64,000 bases of DNA from an uncultured Flavobacteriaceae bacterium (GCA_947488345.1 CANKZQ010000001.1:881501-945500); one strand, 5' to 3'. Positions 1 through 9,347 are shown, counted from the first letter of the stretch. Program-made: numbers and translations. Notes: generated by a model from the sequence alone, not told the origin.

Positions 1-1
1 A

Positions 2-1447
2 AAACAAAATCTTCATTATAAGTTATTACAAAAATTATCTCCTCAACAAATTCAGTTGATGAAGCTAATTCAATTGCCTACGCAAGCGTTTGAAGATAAA
101 ATAAAGCAAGAAATTGAAGAAAATCCCGCATTAGAATCGGGTAAAGAGTCGAACGATACCGCAGATGAAGATGCGAGAAATGAGTATGAAGATGCTGGAA
201 GTGAAACCATTGAAACAGACATCAATATTGACGACTATTTAAGTGATGACGAAACGCCCAGTTATAAACTTCAGGCAAATAATTATAGTGACAGTGATGA
301 TGATAAGCACATTCCATATGCCTCAGGCACCTCATTTAATCAGCACTTAAAAGCGCAATTGAACACTGTTATATTAAATGATCATGAACGTCAAATTGCC
401 GAATTCTTAGTGGGTAGTATTGATGAAAGTGGATATATAAGAAGGTCTATTGAGGATATTGTTGATGATTTAGCTTTTACGGCAAATATATATACAACTG
501 AAGATGAAGTATCGAGTATGCTCAAAGTCGTACATCAACTAGACCCAGCGGGAGTTGGGGCCACTACCCTAGAAGAGTGTTTGTTGATACAATTAAAACG
601 AAAAAGAGAAAAAGAAGAGCGAAAATTAGCTATCGAAATTTTGGAAAATGCTTTTGACCATTTTGTAAAAAAGCATTACAAAAAACTCCTTCAAAAGTTC
701 AATATTACCGAGGATCAATTGAAAAAAGCGATCCAAGAAATTGAAAAGTTAAATCCAAAACCAGGTGGTTCTTATGCTGGAAGCAATAAAATTGTAGAGC
801 AGATAGTGCCTGATTTTTCTATTAGAATTATTGAAGGTAAATTAGAATTAACCTTAAATTCAAGGAACGCGCCCGAACTTCACATTTCATCAGAATATAA
901 TAATATGCTAAAGGGATATAAAGAGTCTAAGGATAAATCTAAGTCACAGAAAGACGCTGTGCTCTTTATTAAACAAAAGTTGGATGCTGCAAAATGGTTT
1001 ATTGACGCCATCAAACAACGTCAACAAACGCTGTTGCTAACAATGAATGCTATTATGCACAGACAAGAGGCCTATTTCTTATCTGGAGATGAACGTAAGC
1101 TAAAGCCAATGATTTTAAAAGATATTGCAGATAAAATCAACATGGACGTCTCTACAGTATCTAGAGTGGCAAATAGTAAGTATGTCGACACTCCTTATGG
1201 CACAAAATTGATTAAAGAATTCTTCTCCGAATCAATGAAAAACGATCAAGGTGAAGATATTTCTACGCGAGAAATTAAAAAAATACTGCAAACTGTTATT
1301 GAAGAAGAGAATAAAAAGAAGCCTCTGACTGATGATAAGCTTTCGGCTATTTTAAAAGAAAAAGGATACCTAATTGCTCGCAGAACAGTAGCTAAATACA
1401 GGGAGCAGCTTGATATACCTGTGGCACGCTTACGTAAAGAAATATAA
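2..1447 (+). CDS. rpoN: RNA polymerase sigma-54 factor RpoN (5' partial)
   Basis: Alternative sigma factor that directs core RNA polymerase to -24/-12 promoters and needs AAA+ activators. The reading frame is open from base 2, so the start codon lies left of the window; 481 residues are visible. The visible N-terminus is the Gln/Leu-rich region I (LLQKLSPQQIQLMKLIQLP), followed by an acidic linker, the core-binding domain, a helix-turn-helix, and near the C-terminus an RpoN box, read as ARRTVAKYRE, at about visible residues 459-468. The next gene starts 2 nt after the stop and is probably co-transcribed. Family assignment is secure; only the extreme N-terminus is missing. Confidence 0.97.
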   Translation, partial: KQNLHYKLLQKLSPQQIQLMKLIQLPTQAFEDKIKQEIEENPALESGKESNDTADEDARNEYEDAGSETIETDINIDDYLSDDETPSYKLQANNYSDSDDDKHIPYASGTSFNQHLKAQLNTVILNDHERQIAEFLVGSIDESGYIRRSIEDIVDDLAFTANIYTTEDEVSSMLKVVHQLDPAGVGATTLEECLLIQLKRKREKEERKLAIEILENAFDHFVKKHYKKLLQKFNITEDQLKKAIQEIEKLNPKPGGSYAGSNKIVEQIVPDFSIRIIEGKLELTLNSRNAPELHISSEYNNMLKGYKESKDKSKSQKDAVLFIKQKLDAAKWFIDAIKQRQQTLLLTMNAIMHRQEAYFLSGDERKLKPMILKDIADKINMDVSTVSRVANSKYVDTPYGTKLIKEFFSESMKNDQGEDISTREIKKILQTVIEEENKKKPLTDDKLSAILKEKGYLIARRTVAKYREQLDIPVARLRKEI

Positions 1448-1449
1448 CT

Positions 1450-2064
1450 ATGTTTTTTTACAGAGCCATTTCCTACGTTTTTCATCCTATTGTATTTTCT
1501 ATTTTAGCTGCTTTATTGTATTTCATAGCACTACCAAGTCATATTGCTAAGCAATCTGAATATTTCGTTTTGATCCTTATTTTCTTAGCTACCTATGTAA
1601 CACCGATATTATTATTAGCTTTTTTAAAAGGTTTTAAAATGATTCATAGTTATCATTTAGAATCTATTAATGAGCGTAAGTTCCCTACGCTATTTATGAT
1701 AGTTCTATTTGGTTTACTTGGCAAGAAACTTTTAGAAATTCAAGCGTTAGAATTATTAGCCTACTCATTCTTCGCCTGTGCTCTTGCCTTATTTTGTGTG
1801 TATCTGTTGTTTTTCGTAAACCTAAAGACGAGTCTACATACGCTTAGTATTGCAGGATTAATTGGGTTTACATGTGTTGTTAGCTACCAGTACAAACTCA
1901 ACTTACTGCTCCCGCTTATGGTATTATTTCTTCTTGCAGGTGTTATTTCTACAGCGCGTTTAAAGCTAGAAGCCCATCAACCGAAAGAAGTATATATTGG
2001 TTTTATAATTGGCGTATCGACGCAGTTAGTGAGCTATTATATTTACAGTAGTTATAATATATAG
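1450..2064 (+). CDS. PAP2-like integral membrane protein
   Basis: A 204-residue, very hydrophobic protein with about six predicted membrane segments and no signal peptide. The C-terminal part (residues about 172-195, with EAHQPKEVY followed by a Gly-rich helix) resembles the last motif region of PAP2-type phosphatases. The complete KxxxxxxRP/PSGH/SRxxxxxHxxxD set is not visible, so activity is uncertain. It starts 2 nt after the rpoN stop, suggesting one transcript. Its 3' end overlaps the end of the convergent PorT-like gene by 13 bases. A membrane-lipid or undecaprenyl-phosphate role is a guess from the family resemblance only. Confidence 0.6.
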   Translation: MFFYRAISYVFHPIVFSILAALLYFIALPSHIAKQSEYFVLILIFLATYVTPILLLAFLKGFKMIHSYHLESINERKFPTLFMIVLFGLLGKKLLEIQALELLAYSFFACALALFCVYLLFFVNLKTSLHTLSIAGLIGFTCVVSYQYKLNLLLPLMVLFLLAGVISTARLKLEAHQPKEVYIGFIIGVSTQLVSYYIYSSYNI

Positions 2065-2729
2065 AAAATCAATCCAATTCTTAAGTCTCGTCCCTGTATA
2101 GGAGTTCCTAGAGTGTTTATCACGGCGTCTGATGAAAATATATCATTCAAGCCGTAATATACATTCAAATTCCATGTCCCAAAACCAGTGCCGAGCGTTA
2201 GACCATATTGAAATTTATTTGCTTCTTCTATCCCTCGAACTCTTATGACACCGTCCTTTTTGAGTTTAGCATTAGAAGCAAAAACATAGCCCATTTTAAC
2301 ACCCGTATATATTCTCCAAAATTTATATTTTGTTGGTGTAGAAGTTCTCCATCTAATCTCAATTGGTACTTCTATAGTATGAAATGAAAATTTATTTCGA
2401 TCAAAAGATCTTACTTCCTCAAAAGTATTTACCCCATTCACTTCTTCGATTTTCAAATCTTGAAAATAGGTATTTCTACCATATCCAAGTCCGATCCCTA
2501 ATCCAAAATCTCTAGTTTTATTCATTGGAATATCTTTTATATATCCAAAAAATATTCCGTTAGAAAAGCCATTCTGACCAATTCCTTTTGGTAAATTATA
2601 CAAAGAGTTATATGTCACTCCAATATACAACTGGTCTTCTAAATAGCGATTACCACTTATAGAATCAGTAGATTGAGCTAAGGAACTATTGGCCAATAAC
2701 ACAGTAAGCGCAATGATAATTTTTTTCAT
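2052..2729 (-). CDS. porT: Outer-membrane beta-barrel protein, PorT-like (type IX secretion)
   Basis: A 225-residue protein with a Sec signal peptide (MKKIIIALTVLLANSSLAQ), then alternating aromatic/polar strands with repeated YxGV and GLGxG patterns and a terminal strand ending in FYIL, typical of a small outer-membrane barrel. PorT (SprT) is a type IX secretion component in Bacteroidota and is commonly close to rpoN in flavobacteria; the call rests on size, barrel character and that neighbourhood. An in-frame ATG at 2750 would add seven residues before the signal peptide, so I prefer 2729. A generic porin-family barrel is the alternative. Confidence 0.65.
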   Translation of the reverse strand: MKKIIIALTVLLANSSLAQSTDSISGNRYLEDQLYIGVTYNSLYNLPKGIGQNGFSNGIFFGYIKDIPMNKTRDFGLGIGLGYGRNTYFQDLKIEEVNGVNTFEEVRSFDRNKFSFHTIEVPIEIRWRTSTPTKYKFWRIYTGVKMGYVFASNAKLKKDGVIRVRGIEEANKFQYGLTLGTGFGTWNLNVYYGLNDIFSSDAVINTLGTPIQGRDLRIGLIFYIL

Positions 2730-2764
2730 TATGATTTCATAAATATACATACCTCCCTAAATAA

Positions 2765-2793
2765 AAAAAGGCAATCGATTAGATTGCCTTTTT
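2765..2793 (-). terminator. Rho-independent terminator of the ExbB/ExbD operon
   Basis: Perfect 12-bp stem (AAAAAGGCAATC / GATTGCCTTTTT) with a five-base loop. On the minus strand it is followed by a run of T. It sits 17 bases past the stop of the last exbD gene and before the porT-like gene, so the motor operon and porT are probably separate transcripts. Confidence 0.85.
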
Positions 2794-2809
2794 AAACTAT
2801 AAAAACTGC

Positions 2810-3280
2810 TTAGTTTTTAATGTTGTCTAGAGCACTACCCTTACGAGTAGAATAATTAAGCTTTAATGCGTTAATATCTCTTAATTGTATTTTTATGTCC
2901 GTAATCGTTCCAACATTTGCCTCCATATCCGCTTTAATAGACGTTGTCATTTTAGGAACATCAATTTCTTTACGCTCTGCTCTTTCGGCAAAAATAAAAC
3001 TCTTTACTTCCTCAACATTAGAGATTCTATCGTTTAACTGAATCTTATCCCCTGGTGTACCATCTTTCGATTTACCAACATAAATATAACTCACTAAACT
3101 CTTCTTCTCTAATTTCTTAACCTCTGTCGCTTTTGGCAACACCGGCTGCTGAATCTTCAGTGATGTTTCACGCATCACCGTTGTCACCATAAAAAAGAAT
3201 AATAACATAAAAACAATATCCGGTAAGGATGCCGTAGAAATACCAGGCGTTCCTTTTTTCTTTTTTCCAAATTTAGCCAT
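2810..3280 (-). CDS. exbD: ExbD/TolR-family biopolymer transport protein (second copy)
   Basis: A 156-residue inner-membrane stator protein of an ExbB/ExbD-type proton-driven motor. A short Lys-rich cytoplasmic head is followed by one membrane helix at about residues 19-38 carrying the conserved proton-handling Asp21 (SLPDIVFMLLFFF), then a periplasmic domain. It is the last gene of a four-gene minus-strand operon, 8 nt after the other exbD gene. It usually pairs with a second, non-identical ExbD in Bacteroidota. No tonB gene lies in the operon, so which TonB it energises is unknown. Confidence 0.92.
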   Translation of the reverse strand: MAKFGKKKKGTPGISTASLPDIVFMLLFFFMVTTVMRETSLKIQQPVLPKATEVKKLEKKSLVSYIYVGKSKDGTPGDKIQLNDRISNVEEVKSFIFAERAERKEIDVPKMTTSIKADMEANVGTITDIKIQLRDINALKLNYSTRKGSALDNIKN

Positions 3281-3288
3281 ACATATTC

Positions 3289-3879
3289 TTATTTAGTTGG
3301 TTCAGCCTCAGAGATAATTTGAGGATAAATATTTAATTTAATATCTTTCTGCTGTTCATAGTTAAGTCTATCAAAATCCTTGCCATATTTCTTTTGAGAA
3401 TATCTATTTCTAAGCACTGTATAAGCACCTACCAACTCATTCTGTACCGAAATATAGGTCGCATATGACGTACCTCTATCACTTTGCAAAGATATAATTG
3501 CCTTTTTCGGATGATCTGATGAAGCCGGATCTTTCTCTCCTTCACACCAGCTACAAACTTTTAAGTCTTCTTTAGCTAATGCCTCGGCAGTACCTCCACC
3601 ATTATCGATGAAGTTAATTGCTGCTTCACGCAAATCCTCAACCTTCATATATTGATCACCTTCTACTAATATTTCATTACGTCTATTAATATTAACTTCG
3701 AAAACATTTTTCTCTTTTAATATTGGTGGTACAACATCTTCTGGTTGTTTCTCAGGTAGTTTACGAGAAATACCAGTATCTACATCCATTGTTGTTGTTA
3801 CTAAAAAGAATATCAGTAGTAAGAACGCTATATCGGCCATAGAACCTGCATTAATTTCTGGGGTGTCTCTTCTAGCCAT
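3289..3879 (-). CDS. exbD: ExbD/TolR-family biopolymer transport protein (first copy)
   Basis: A 196-residue ExbD paralogue with a single N-terminal membrane helix (about residues 14-32) carrying Asp16 in AGSMADIAFLLLIFF. Its periplasmic part is longer than that of the neighbouring copy. It has an unusual insert around residues 105-125 with a CSWCEG pair of cysteines, which could form a disulphide or bind metal. It lies 5 nt after the 164-residue membrane protein and 8 nt before the second exbD. It probably forms a heteromeric stator with the second copy and ExbB. Confidence 0.92.
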   Translation of the reverse strand: MARRDTPEINAGSMADIAFLLLIFFLVTTTMDVDTGISRKLPEKQPEDVVPPILKEKNVFEVNINRRNEILVEGDQYMKVEDLREAAINFIDNGGGTAEALAKEDLKVCSWCEGEKDPASSDHPKKAIISLQSDRGTSYATYISVQNELVGAYTVLRNRYSQKKYGKDFDRLNYEQQKDIKLNIYPQIISEAEPTK

Positions 3880-3884
3880 CGTAT

Positions 3885-4379
3885 TTATTTTGCTAAGTTC
3901 TTAACAATTCCAAAGCCAATGATTCCTAAACCAGCAGCTCCTAATATTCCAGTAAATGTAATCAAACCACTTACCCATTTAGTAACTGATTTTGCTTCAT
4001 CTCCGGTAATGATCTTTCCTTGAGTATCCTTAATTTCTATTACCTCTCCTAAAGCACCTGTTGCCAATTCATCTGAAGCGGTAAAATGCGTCACCAATAA
4101 GAGTGCCACTAAGATACCAACACCTAATAAAGTTTTCTTCAAGTTTTGAGGATTCTTTATTAAACCAGCTATAGATAAAATTAACGTAGTTGCAGCGACC
4201 ACTACTAAAAGTAGGATAGCAAATGTTACGAAAGGAGCAATGACACTACCTTGAGCAGCCTCATCAATTTTCAACGTATCGTCACCCACCATAATAATCC
4301 TTACCATGAAGAATGCTCCAATAAGGCTAATACCAGCGGCTACAATCGTTAATATTTTTGATAATTTATTATTGTCCAT
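3885..4379 (-). CDS. Small four-helix membrane protein of the ExbB/ExbD operon
   Basis: A 164-residue hydrophobic protein without a recognised domain. Predicted membrane helices lie at about residues 8-30, 47-72, 82-100 and 135-160, with a short polar loop (about 103-130). It sits between ExbB and the two ExbD genes with 5-8 nt gaps, so it is almost certainly co-translated with the motor. By position it could be an accessory stator or assembly subunit, but the sequence gives no direct evidence of function. Confidence 0.8.
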   Translation of the reverse strand: MDNNKLSKILTIVAAGISLIGAFFMVRIIMVGDDTLKIDEAAQGSVIAPFVTFAILLLVVVAATTLILSIAGLIKNPQNLKKTLLGVGILVALLLVTHFTASDELATGALGEVIEIKDTQGKIITGDEAKSVTKWVSGLITFTGILGAAGLGIIGFGIVKNLAK

Positions 4380-4387
4380 GTTATCTA

Positions 4388-5131
4388 TTATTTTTTATGT
4401 CTAACCAATAGGTCAACCAGTGTTATTGAAGCGTCTTCCATATTATTAACGATACCATCTACTTTAGAGATAATATAATTGTAAAATATTTGAAGAATAA
4501 TCGCTACAACTAAACCAAATACTGTTGTCAATAAGGCTACTTTAATACCACCTGCAACAATAGAAGGAGAAATATCACCTGCTGCTGCAATCGCATCAAA
4601 TGCTCCAATCATACCAATTACTGTTCCCATGAAACCAAGCATTGGTGCTAAAGCAATAAATAATGATAACCAAGATATGTTTTTTTCTAAAAGTCCCATT
4701 TGAACACCTCCGTAGCTTACAACCGCTTTTTCAGCTTGATCTACGCCTTCGTCCATTCTAGATAATCCTTGATAGAAAATCGAAGCAACGGGTCCTTTTG
4801 TATTTCTGCAAACTTCTTTTGCAGCTTCTACACCTCCTGAAGATAACGCATCTTCTACGCTAGCTACTAATTTATTTGTATTTGTAGTTGCCATGTTTAG
4901 GTATATAATTCTTTCTATAGCAATTGCCAATCCTAAAATCAAACAAACCAAAACAATCCCCATAAAAAATGGACCACCTTCTATAAAACGTTGTTTTAAT
5001 ATTTGGTGAAATGTTTTCTCTGCTGCAGCCGCCTCTTCAGTTTGAACTACAGTTGCAATAGCTGCAAAACTGTTTTGAACTGAACCTAAAAATAATCCTG
5101 CTATTGCTAGGATAGTAAATGCTTTTTTCAT
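4388..5131 (-). CDS. exbB: MotA/TolQ/ExbB proton-channel family protein
   Basis: A 247-residue ExbB-type protein. The N-terminal 23 residues look like a signal sequence or first helix, as in the long flavobacterial ExbB proteins. A helix at about 55-75, a cytoplasmic loop, and paired helices at about 155-185 and 195-220 follow, carrying the MotA/TolQ/ExbB signature (APMLGFMGTVIGMIGAF). It forms the proton channel around the ExbD helices. It is the first gene of the motor operon, and a good Bacteroidota promoter lies about 40 nt upstream of its start. Confidence 0.93.
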   Translation of the reverse strand: MKKAFTILAIAGLFLGSVQNSFAAIATVVQTEEAAAAEKTFHQILKQRFIEGGPFFMGIVLVCLILGLAIAIERIIYLNMATTNTNKLVASVEDALSSGGVEAAKEVCRNTKGPVASIFYQGLSRMDEGVDQAEKAVVSYGGVQMGLLEKNISWLSLFIALAPMLGFMGTVIGMIGAFDAIAAAGDISPSIVAGGIKVALLTTVFGLVVAIILQIFYNYIISKVDGIVNNMEDASITLVDLLVRHKK

Positions 5132-5168
5132 TGTGTGAATCTTAATTAATTAAATTAGTTATTGGGTT

Positions 5169-5197
5169 TAAAGATATAAATTTTTTATTAAAAACAA
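5169..5197 (-). promoter_or_regulatory. Bacteroidota promoter of the exbB operon
   Basis: On the minus strand a TTG (-33) at 5195-5197 is separated by 18 nt from TATCTTTA (-7) at 5169-5176, one mismatch from TAnnTTTG. It lies between tRNA-Ser and exbB, about 40 nt upstream of the exbB start. Confidence 0.6.
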
Positions 5198-5206
5198 CAA
5201 TCTCTG

Positions 5207-5293
5207 CAGAGAGAAAGGGATTCGAACCCTCGTTATAATTTCTTATAAACACGCTTTCCAAGCGTGCGCCTTAAACCACTCGGCCACCTCTCT
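5207..5293 (-). tRNA. tRNA-Ser (anticodon GGA)
   Basis: An 87-nt cloverleaf can be drawn on the minus strand. The acceptor AGAGAGG pairs with TCTCTCT (one G-T). The anticodon stem CACGC/GCGTG encloses loop TTGGAAA, giving anticodon GGA (UCC/UCU codons). There is a long variable arm typical of serine tRNA, and a T-arm GAGGG-TTCGAAT-CCCTT. The discriminator is G and the 3' CCA is not encoded. Confidence 0.96.
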
Positions 5294-5366
5294 AAATGTT
5301 AATTTTTAACTTTAGGACTGCCAAGTAACAAAAAATTATTTACTAAATAAAAAATTATTGTAAAAA

Positions 5367-6398
5367 CTAACTCATTTCTCCTCGTAGTGCACCTTCAAAA
5401 ATAGACTTGAAATCCTCTTTAGGGATATTTTCTCCTAATAAATACATCAACTTAGCAACCGCCGATTCTGTTGTAATATCCTTACCACTAATAAGACCTA
5501 TTTCAGCCAATTGCACACTTGTTTCATAATGTCCTAGGATAACACTTCCTCCAGCACACTGGGTTACATCCACGATATATATCCCTCTTTGCAATGCGTC
5601 TTTCAATAGATTGATAAACCATTTTTCTGTAGGAGCATTACCAGAACCATAAGCTTCCAAGATGACTCCTTTGATAGTTGGTATGGATAAAATACTTGCC
5701 ACCACATTTTTTGTAATTCCAGGAAACAACTTTAAAATAACAATGTTTTCTTCTAGTTTCTTTCTTATTTTTAACTCACTTCCATTCAATTGATGATATA
5801 TTAAATCATCATTAAACTTTAAATGTACTCCACTTTCGGCCAATGGTGGGTAGTTAGGGGATGTAAATGCTTCAAACTGCTCAGCATTAATTTTGGTTGT
5901 TCTATTTGCTCGATATAATTTATATTCGAAATAAAGACCTACCTCCTTGATATGAGGCTCCTTTGTTTTTTCATTTCTTGAAGCTGCAATTTGTACGGCT
6001 GTAATAAGGTTTTCTTTAGCATCAGTTCTCAAATCTCCAATCGGTAATTGAGAACCTGTGAATATGACTGGTTTTGCTAAATTTTCTATCATAAAACTTA
6101 TCGCAGAAGAAGTATATGACATGGTATCTGAACCTGTGAGCACTACAAACCCGTCCTTTTGAGCATAGTTTCGTTCAATAATTTCTACAATATCCACCCA
6201 ATACTTGGTATTCATGTTTGACGAATCGATAGGCTCTTCGAAAGAAACTGCTTCAATATTACAATTGAGTTGATTCAACTCTGGAATCTTCTCGTATAAA
6301 TGATTAAAGTCAAAGGCTCTTAAAGCATTTGTTTCGTAATCTTTAATCATACCAATGGTTCCGCCAGTATAAATCAATAAAATTTCAGGAGTTGTCAT
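5367..6398 (-). CDS. ansA: Type I (cytoplasmic) L-asparaginase
   Basis: Hydrolyses L-asparagine to aspartate and ammonia. The protein is 343 residues, the usual length for type I enzymes, and has no signal peptide, so it acts in the cytoplasm. Both signatures are visible: TGGTIG at residues 11-16 with the nucleophilic Thr, and TGSDT at 88-92 with the second Thr-Asp pair. The C-terminal domain has the LEAYGSGNAP segment seen in bacterial type I asparaginases. It is monocistronic, with a divergent zinc peptidase gene on the other side. Confidence 0.93.
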   Translation of the reverse strand: MTTPEILLIYTGGTIGMIKDYETNALRAFDFNHLYEKIPELNQLNCNIEAVSFEEPIDSSNMNTKYWVDIVEIIERNYAQKDGFVVLTGSDTMSYTSSAISFMIENLAKPVIFTGSQLPIGDLRTDAKENLITAVQIAASRNEKTKEPHIKEVGLYFEYKLYRANRTTKINAEQFEAFTSPNYPPLAESGVHLKFNDDLIYHQLNGSELKIRKKLEENIVILKLFPGITKNVVASILSIPTIKGVILEAYGSGNAPTEKWFINLLKDALQRGIYIVDVTQCAGGSVILGHYETSVQLAEIGLISGKDITTESAVAKLMYLLGENIPKEDFKSIFEGALRGEMS

Positions 6399-6558
6399 CT
6401 TGTCATTGTTGCTTTTAAAAAATATAATTACTTGTTAATCAATTATTTATATAATAAAAAATCTTCATTAACAAAGAAATAATACTTTCATTTTTATTTG
6501 GAACAATTTATGCAGTAAATTTACAAGATTAATACAATAAACTATAAAAATTTAAATT

Positions 6559-7257
6559 ATGATTGGATTCTATATACTTATCGGGGCTATCTCATTGGTA
6601 AGCTGGGTGATAAGCAATAAACTGAAAAGCAAGTTTAAACATTATTCTAAAGTACAACTAGAAAATGGGATGAATGGTGCAGAGATTGCCGAAAAAATGT
6701 TAGCAGATCATGGTATCTCTGATGTCAAAGTGATTTCTACCCCAGGTATGTTAACAGATCATTACAATCCACGAAATAAAACGGTAAACCTGAGCGAAGG
6801 GGTTTACAATCAGCGTAATGCTGCCGCGGCAGCTGTTGCGGCCCATGAAGTTGGTCATGCGGTGCAACATGCAAATGCTTATGAATGGCTTACCATGCGT
6901 TCTAAGTTGGTACCTGCTGTGAGCATTACCTCAAAATTCTCTCAGTATATGGTGATCGGAGGAATTATTTTTGGCGCCGCTTCTGGCAACACCGGTATTG
7001 GTTTTTATATTGCGATTGCTGGTTTAGCTTTCATGGCGCTAGGTACAATATTTAGCTTCATAACTTTGCCAGTTGAGTATGATGCCAGCAATAGAGCATT
7101 AGCTTGGCTCAAAAATAAAAATATAGTCAATCAGCGAGAGTTTAAAGGTTCAGAAGATGCTCTAAAATGGGCAGCAAGAACCTACTTAGTCGCTGCACTT
7201 GGATCGCTGGCAATGTTGCTCTATTGGGCATTACAAATTTTAGGAGGAAGAGACTAA
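6559..7257 (+). CDS. Neutral zinc metallopeptidase (Zn_peptidase_2/YugP-like)
   Basis: A 232-residue membrane-bound putative metallopeptidase. An N-terminal helix (residues 2-19) is followed by the HEVGH zinc-binding motif at 96-100 (AHEVGHAVQHA). Two hydrophobic stretches at about 130-172 and a terminal helix at about 208-228 anchor it. This architecture and length match the PF04298 family, whose substrates are poorly known. It is monocistronic; a perfect 18-bp inverted repeat right after the stop terminates it. Confidence 0.88.
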   Translation: MIGFYILIGAISLVSWVISNKLKSKFKHYSKVQLENGMNGAEIAEKMLADHGISDVKVISTPGMLTDHYNPRNKTVNLSEGVYNQRNAAAAAVAAHEVGHAVQHANAYEWLTMRSKLVPAVSITSKFSQYMVIGGIIFGAASGNTGIGFYIAIAGLAFMALGTIFSFITLPVEYDASNRALAWLKNKNIVNQREFKGSEDALKWAARTYLVAALGSLAMLLYWALQILGGRD

Positions 7258-7270
7258 TTTCTTCTTTAAA

Positions 7271-7310
7271 ATATAAAAAAAATCCCGCAAGAGCGGGATT
7301 TTTTTTATAT
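7271..7310. terminator. Bidirectional terminator between the zinc peptidase and Lrp genes
   Basis: Perfect 18-bp inverted repeat with GC core ATCCCGC/GCGGGAT, loop AAGA, and A/T runs on both flanks, so it works in both directions. It overlaps the stop codon of the minus-strand Lrp/AsnC gene. Confidence 0.93.
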
Positions 7311-7769
7311 TTTAATTTGTCGATCTATTTGTTGATCTAACGATATAAAGGTTTCTGTTCTAGCAACACCTTTGATTAATTGTATTTGTTTATTTAGCAC
7401 TTCCATTAAATGTTCATTATCCCTACAAAGTATCTTTACAAAAATAGCATAATTACCCGTTGTATAGTGACTTTCTATTACCTCATCAATTTCCTTTAAG
7501 CGTTTCACTGCTTCCTTATAAGTACTAGCTGCATCTAAAAAAATTCCGGCAAACGCCAACGTTTTATAACCAAGCGCCTTCGGGTTTATAATAAATTTTG
7601 AGCCTTGTAATAAACCTGATTTTTCTAGTTTTCTCAATCTTTGATGAATCGCTGCTCCCGAAATACCTACTTCTCGAGCAATAGCCAAAATTGGAGCTCT
7701 TGCATCACTCATTAAATTCTTCAAAATAATCTTATCAATACCATCAATATGTAATACCTTTTCTTTCAT
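7305..7769 (-). CDS. Lrp/AsnC-family transcriptional regulator
   Basis: A 154-residue feast/famine regulator. The N-terminal winged helix-turn-helix spans about residues 10-58 (AIAREVGISGAAIHQRLRKL). A C-terminal RAM ligand-binding domain of about 70-145 includes the GNYAIFVKI strand. Such proteins bind DNA as octamers and sense amino acids. It is monocistronic, between an unrelated peptidase and the acc operon, so its targets cannot be told from context; the asparaginase gene 0.9 kb away is one possibility. Confidence 0.92.
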   Translation of the reverse strand: MKEKVLHIDGIDKIILKNLMSDARAPILAIAREVGISGAAIHQRLRKLEKSGLLQGSKFIINPKALGYKTLAFAGIFLDAASTYKEAVKRLKEIDEVIESHYTTGNYAIFVKILCRDNEHLMEVLNKQIQLIKGVARTETFISLDQQIDRQIKI

Positions 7770-7847
7770 ATCTGCTCTCTTATAGATCTTAAATTATTAT
7801 ATGTAAGCTTATCAAGCTCCACGACTTCTAAATATGAAATAAAAGTA

Positions 7848-7887
7848 AAAAAATAAAGGATATGAAAAATCATATCCTTTATTTTTT
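7848..7887 (-). terminator. Terminator of the fabH-accB-accC operon
   Basis: Long hairpin (stem AAAATAAAGGATATGA / TCATATCCTTTATTTT, loop AAAA) starting 16 bases after the accC stop, followed by a T-run in the minus direction. Confidence 0.9.
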
Positions 7888-7902
7888 ATTACAAATTGAA
7901 AT

Positions 7903-9249
7903 TTAATCTTGAGGTGCCATTTCAAAGTCTTCCATGAATTTTGTGGTATAATTTCCTGCTAAATAATCAGGGTGATCCATAAGTTGTCTATGAAAAGGAA
8001 TGGTAGTTTTGACTCCTTCGATTACAAATTCATCTAACGCTCGCTTCATTTTATTAATCGCCTCTTCACGTGTTTGCGCAGTGGTAATTAATTTAGCGAT
8101 CATTGAGTCATAATTTGGAGGAATCATATAACCAGCATAGACATGCGTATCTAGTCTCACTCCATGCCCGCCAGGAGCGTGCAAAGTGGTTATTTTACCT
8201 GGTGACGGACGAAAGTCGTTATAGGGATCTTCGGCATTGATACGACACTCTATCGAATGTAAATTCGGTGTATAATTCTTTCCTGAAATTGGCACTCCTG
8301 CAGCCACTAAAATTTGCTCGCGAATCAAATCGAAATCTATCACTTGTTCGGTAATGGGATGCTCTACTTGTATTCGTGTATTCATTTCCATGAAATAAAA
8401 ATTTCTGTGTTTATCTACCAGAAATTCTACTGTTCCAGCACCTTCATACTTGATATACTCGGCCGCTTGCACAGCTGCCTCTCCCATCTTCTTTCGCAAG
8501 GTACTTGTCATGAATGGTGAAGGCACTTCTTCTGTTAATTTTTGATGGCGACGTTGCACCGAACAATCTCTTTCAGACAAATGGCATGCTCTTCCTGTAG
8601 AATCTCCGACAACTTGAATTTCAATATGTCTTGGCTCTTCAATCAGTTTTTCCATGTACATATCGTCATTTCCAAAAGCTGCTTTTGATTCTTGTCTCGC
8701 AGAATCCCAAGCATCTTTCAAATCTTCTGGATTCCAAACGGCTCGCATTCCTTTACCTCCACCTCCGGCAGTTGCTTTCAGCATCACTGGATAACCGGTC
8801 GATTTAGCCAATTTTTGACATTCTTTGAAATCTTCAATAATACCATCACTTCCAGGTACACAAGGCACCCCTGCTTCTTTCATGGTTGCCTTCGCCGTTG
8901 CTTTATCTCCCATTTTAGAGATCATTTCCGCGGAAGCGCCAATAAATTTGATATTATGCTCTTCACAGATTTTAGAAAACTTAGCATTCTCTGATAAAAA
9001 ACCATAACCTGGATGTATCGCGTCTGCATTTGTTATTTCAGCTGCTGCGATAATATTAGAAATTTTCAAATAGGAATCACTACTTGGAGGCGGGCCAATA
9101 CATACCGCTTCGTCAGCAAATTTTACATGCAAACTTTCTTCATCAGCAGTTGAATATACGGCTACTGTTTTTATTCCCATCTCCTTACACGTACGTATAA
9201 CACGAAGTGCAATCTCGCCTCTATTGGCAATTAATATTTTTTTAAACAT
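7903..9249 (-). CDS. accC: Acetyl-CoA carboxylase, biotin carboxylase subunit
   Basis: Carboxylates the biotin on AccB using ATP and bicarbonate, the first half-reaction of acetyl-CoA carboxylase in fatty-acid synthesis. The protein is 448 residues, the standard length. It has an N-terminal Rossmann-like domain ([16 protein letters not shown]), the ATP-grasp glycine loop GGGGKG at 162-167, the [10 protein letters not shown] catalytic segment around 287-297, and a C-terminal biotin-carboxylase domain. It follows accB after 98 nt and ends the operon. Confidence 0.97.
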   Translation of the reverse strand: MFKKILIANRGEIALRVIRTCKEMGIKTVAVYSTADEESLHVKFADEAVCIGPPPSSDSYLKISNIIAAAEITNADAIHPGYGFLSENAKFSKICEEHNIKFIGASAEMISKMGDKATAKATMKEAGVPCVPGSDGIIEDFKECQKLAKSTGYPVMLKATAGGGGKGMRAVWNPEDLKDAWDSARQESKAAFGNDDMYMEKLIEEPRHIEIQVVGDSTGRACHLSERDCSVQRRHQKLTEEVPSPFMTSTLRKKMGEAAVQAAEYIKYEGAGTVEFLVDKHRNFYFMEMNTRIQVEHPITEQVIDFDLIREQILVAAGVPISGKNYTPNLHSIECRINAEDPYNDFRPSPGKITTLHAPGGHGVRLDTHVYAGYMIPPNYDSMIAKLITTAQTREEAINKMKRALDEFVIEGVKTTIPFHRQLMDHPDYLAGNYTTKFMEDFEMAPQD

Positions 9250-9347
9250 AACTTTTTAAAATTAAATTTCCTCTGAAGCCTTGAGCCTAACTTTAAATTC
9301 TTATTATAGAATTCACGAGTTCGCTACCAAGGTCGAGATTAAAATTG

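Noticed and set aside
8314-9007. Several plus-strand frames over accC
   Set aside because: Antisense shadows of a strongly conserved gene, no domain pattern.
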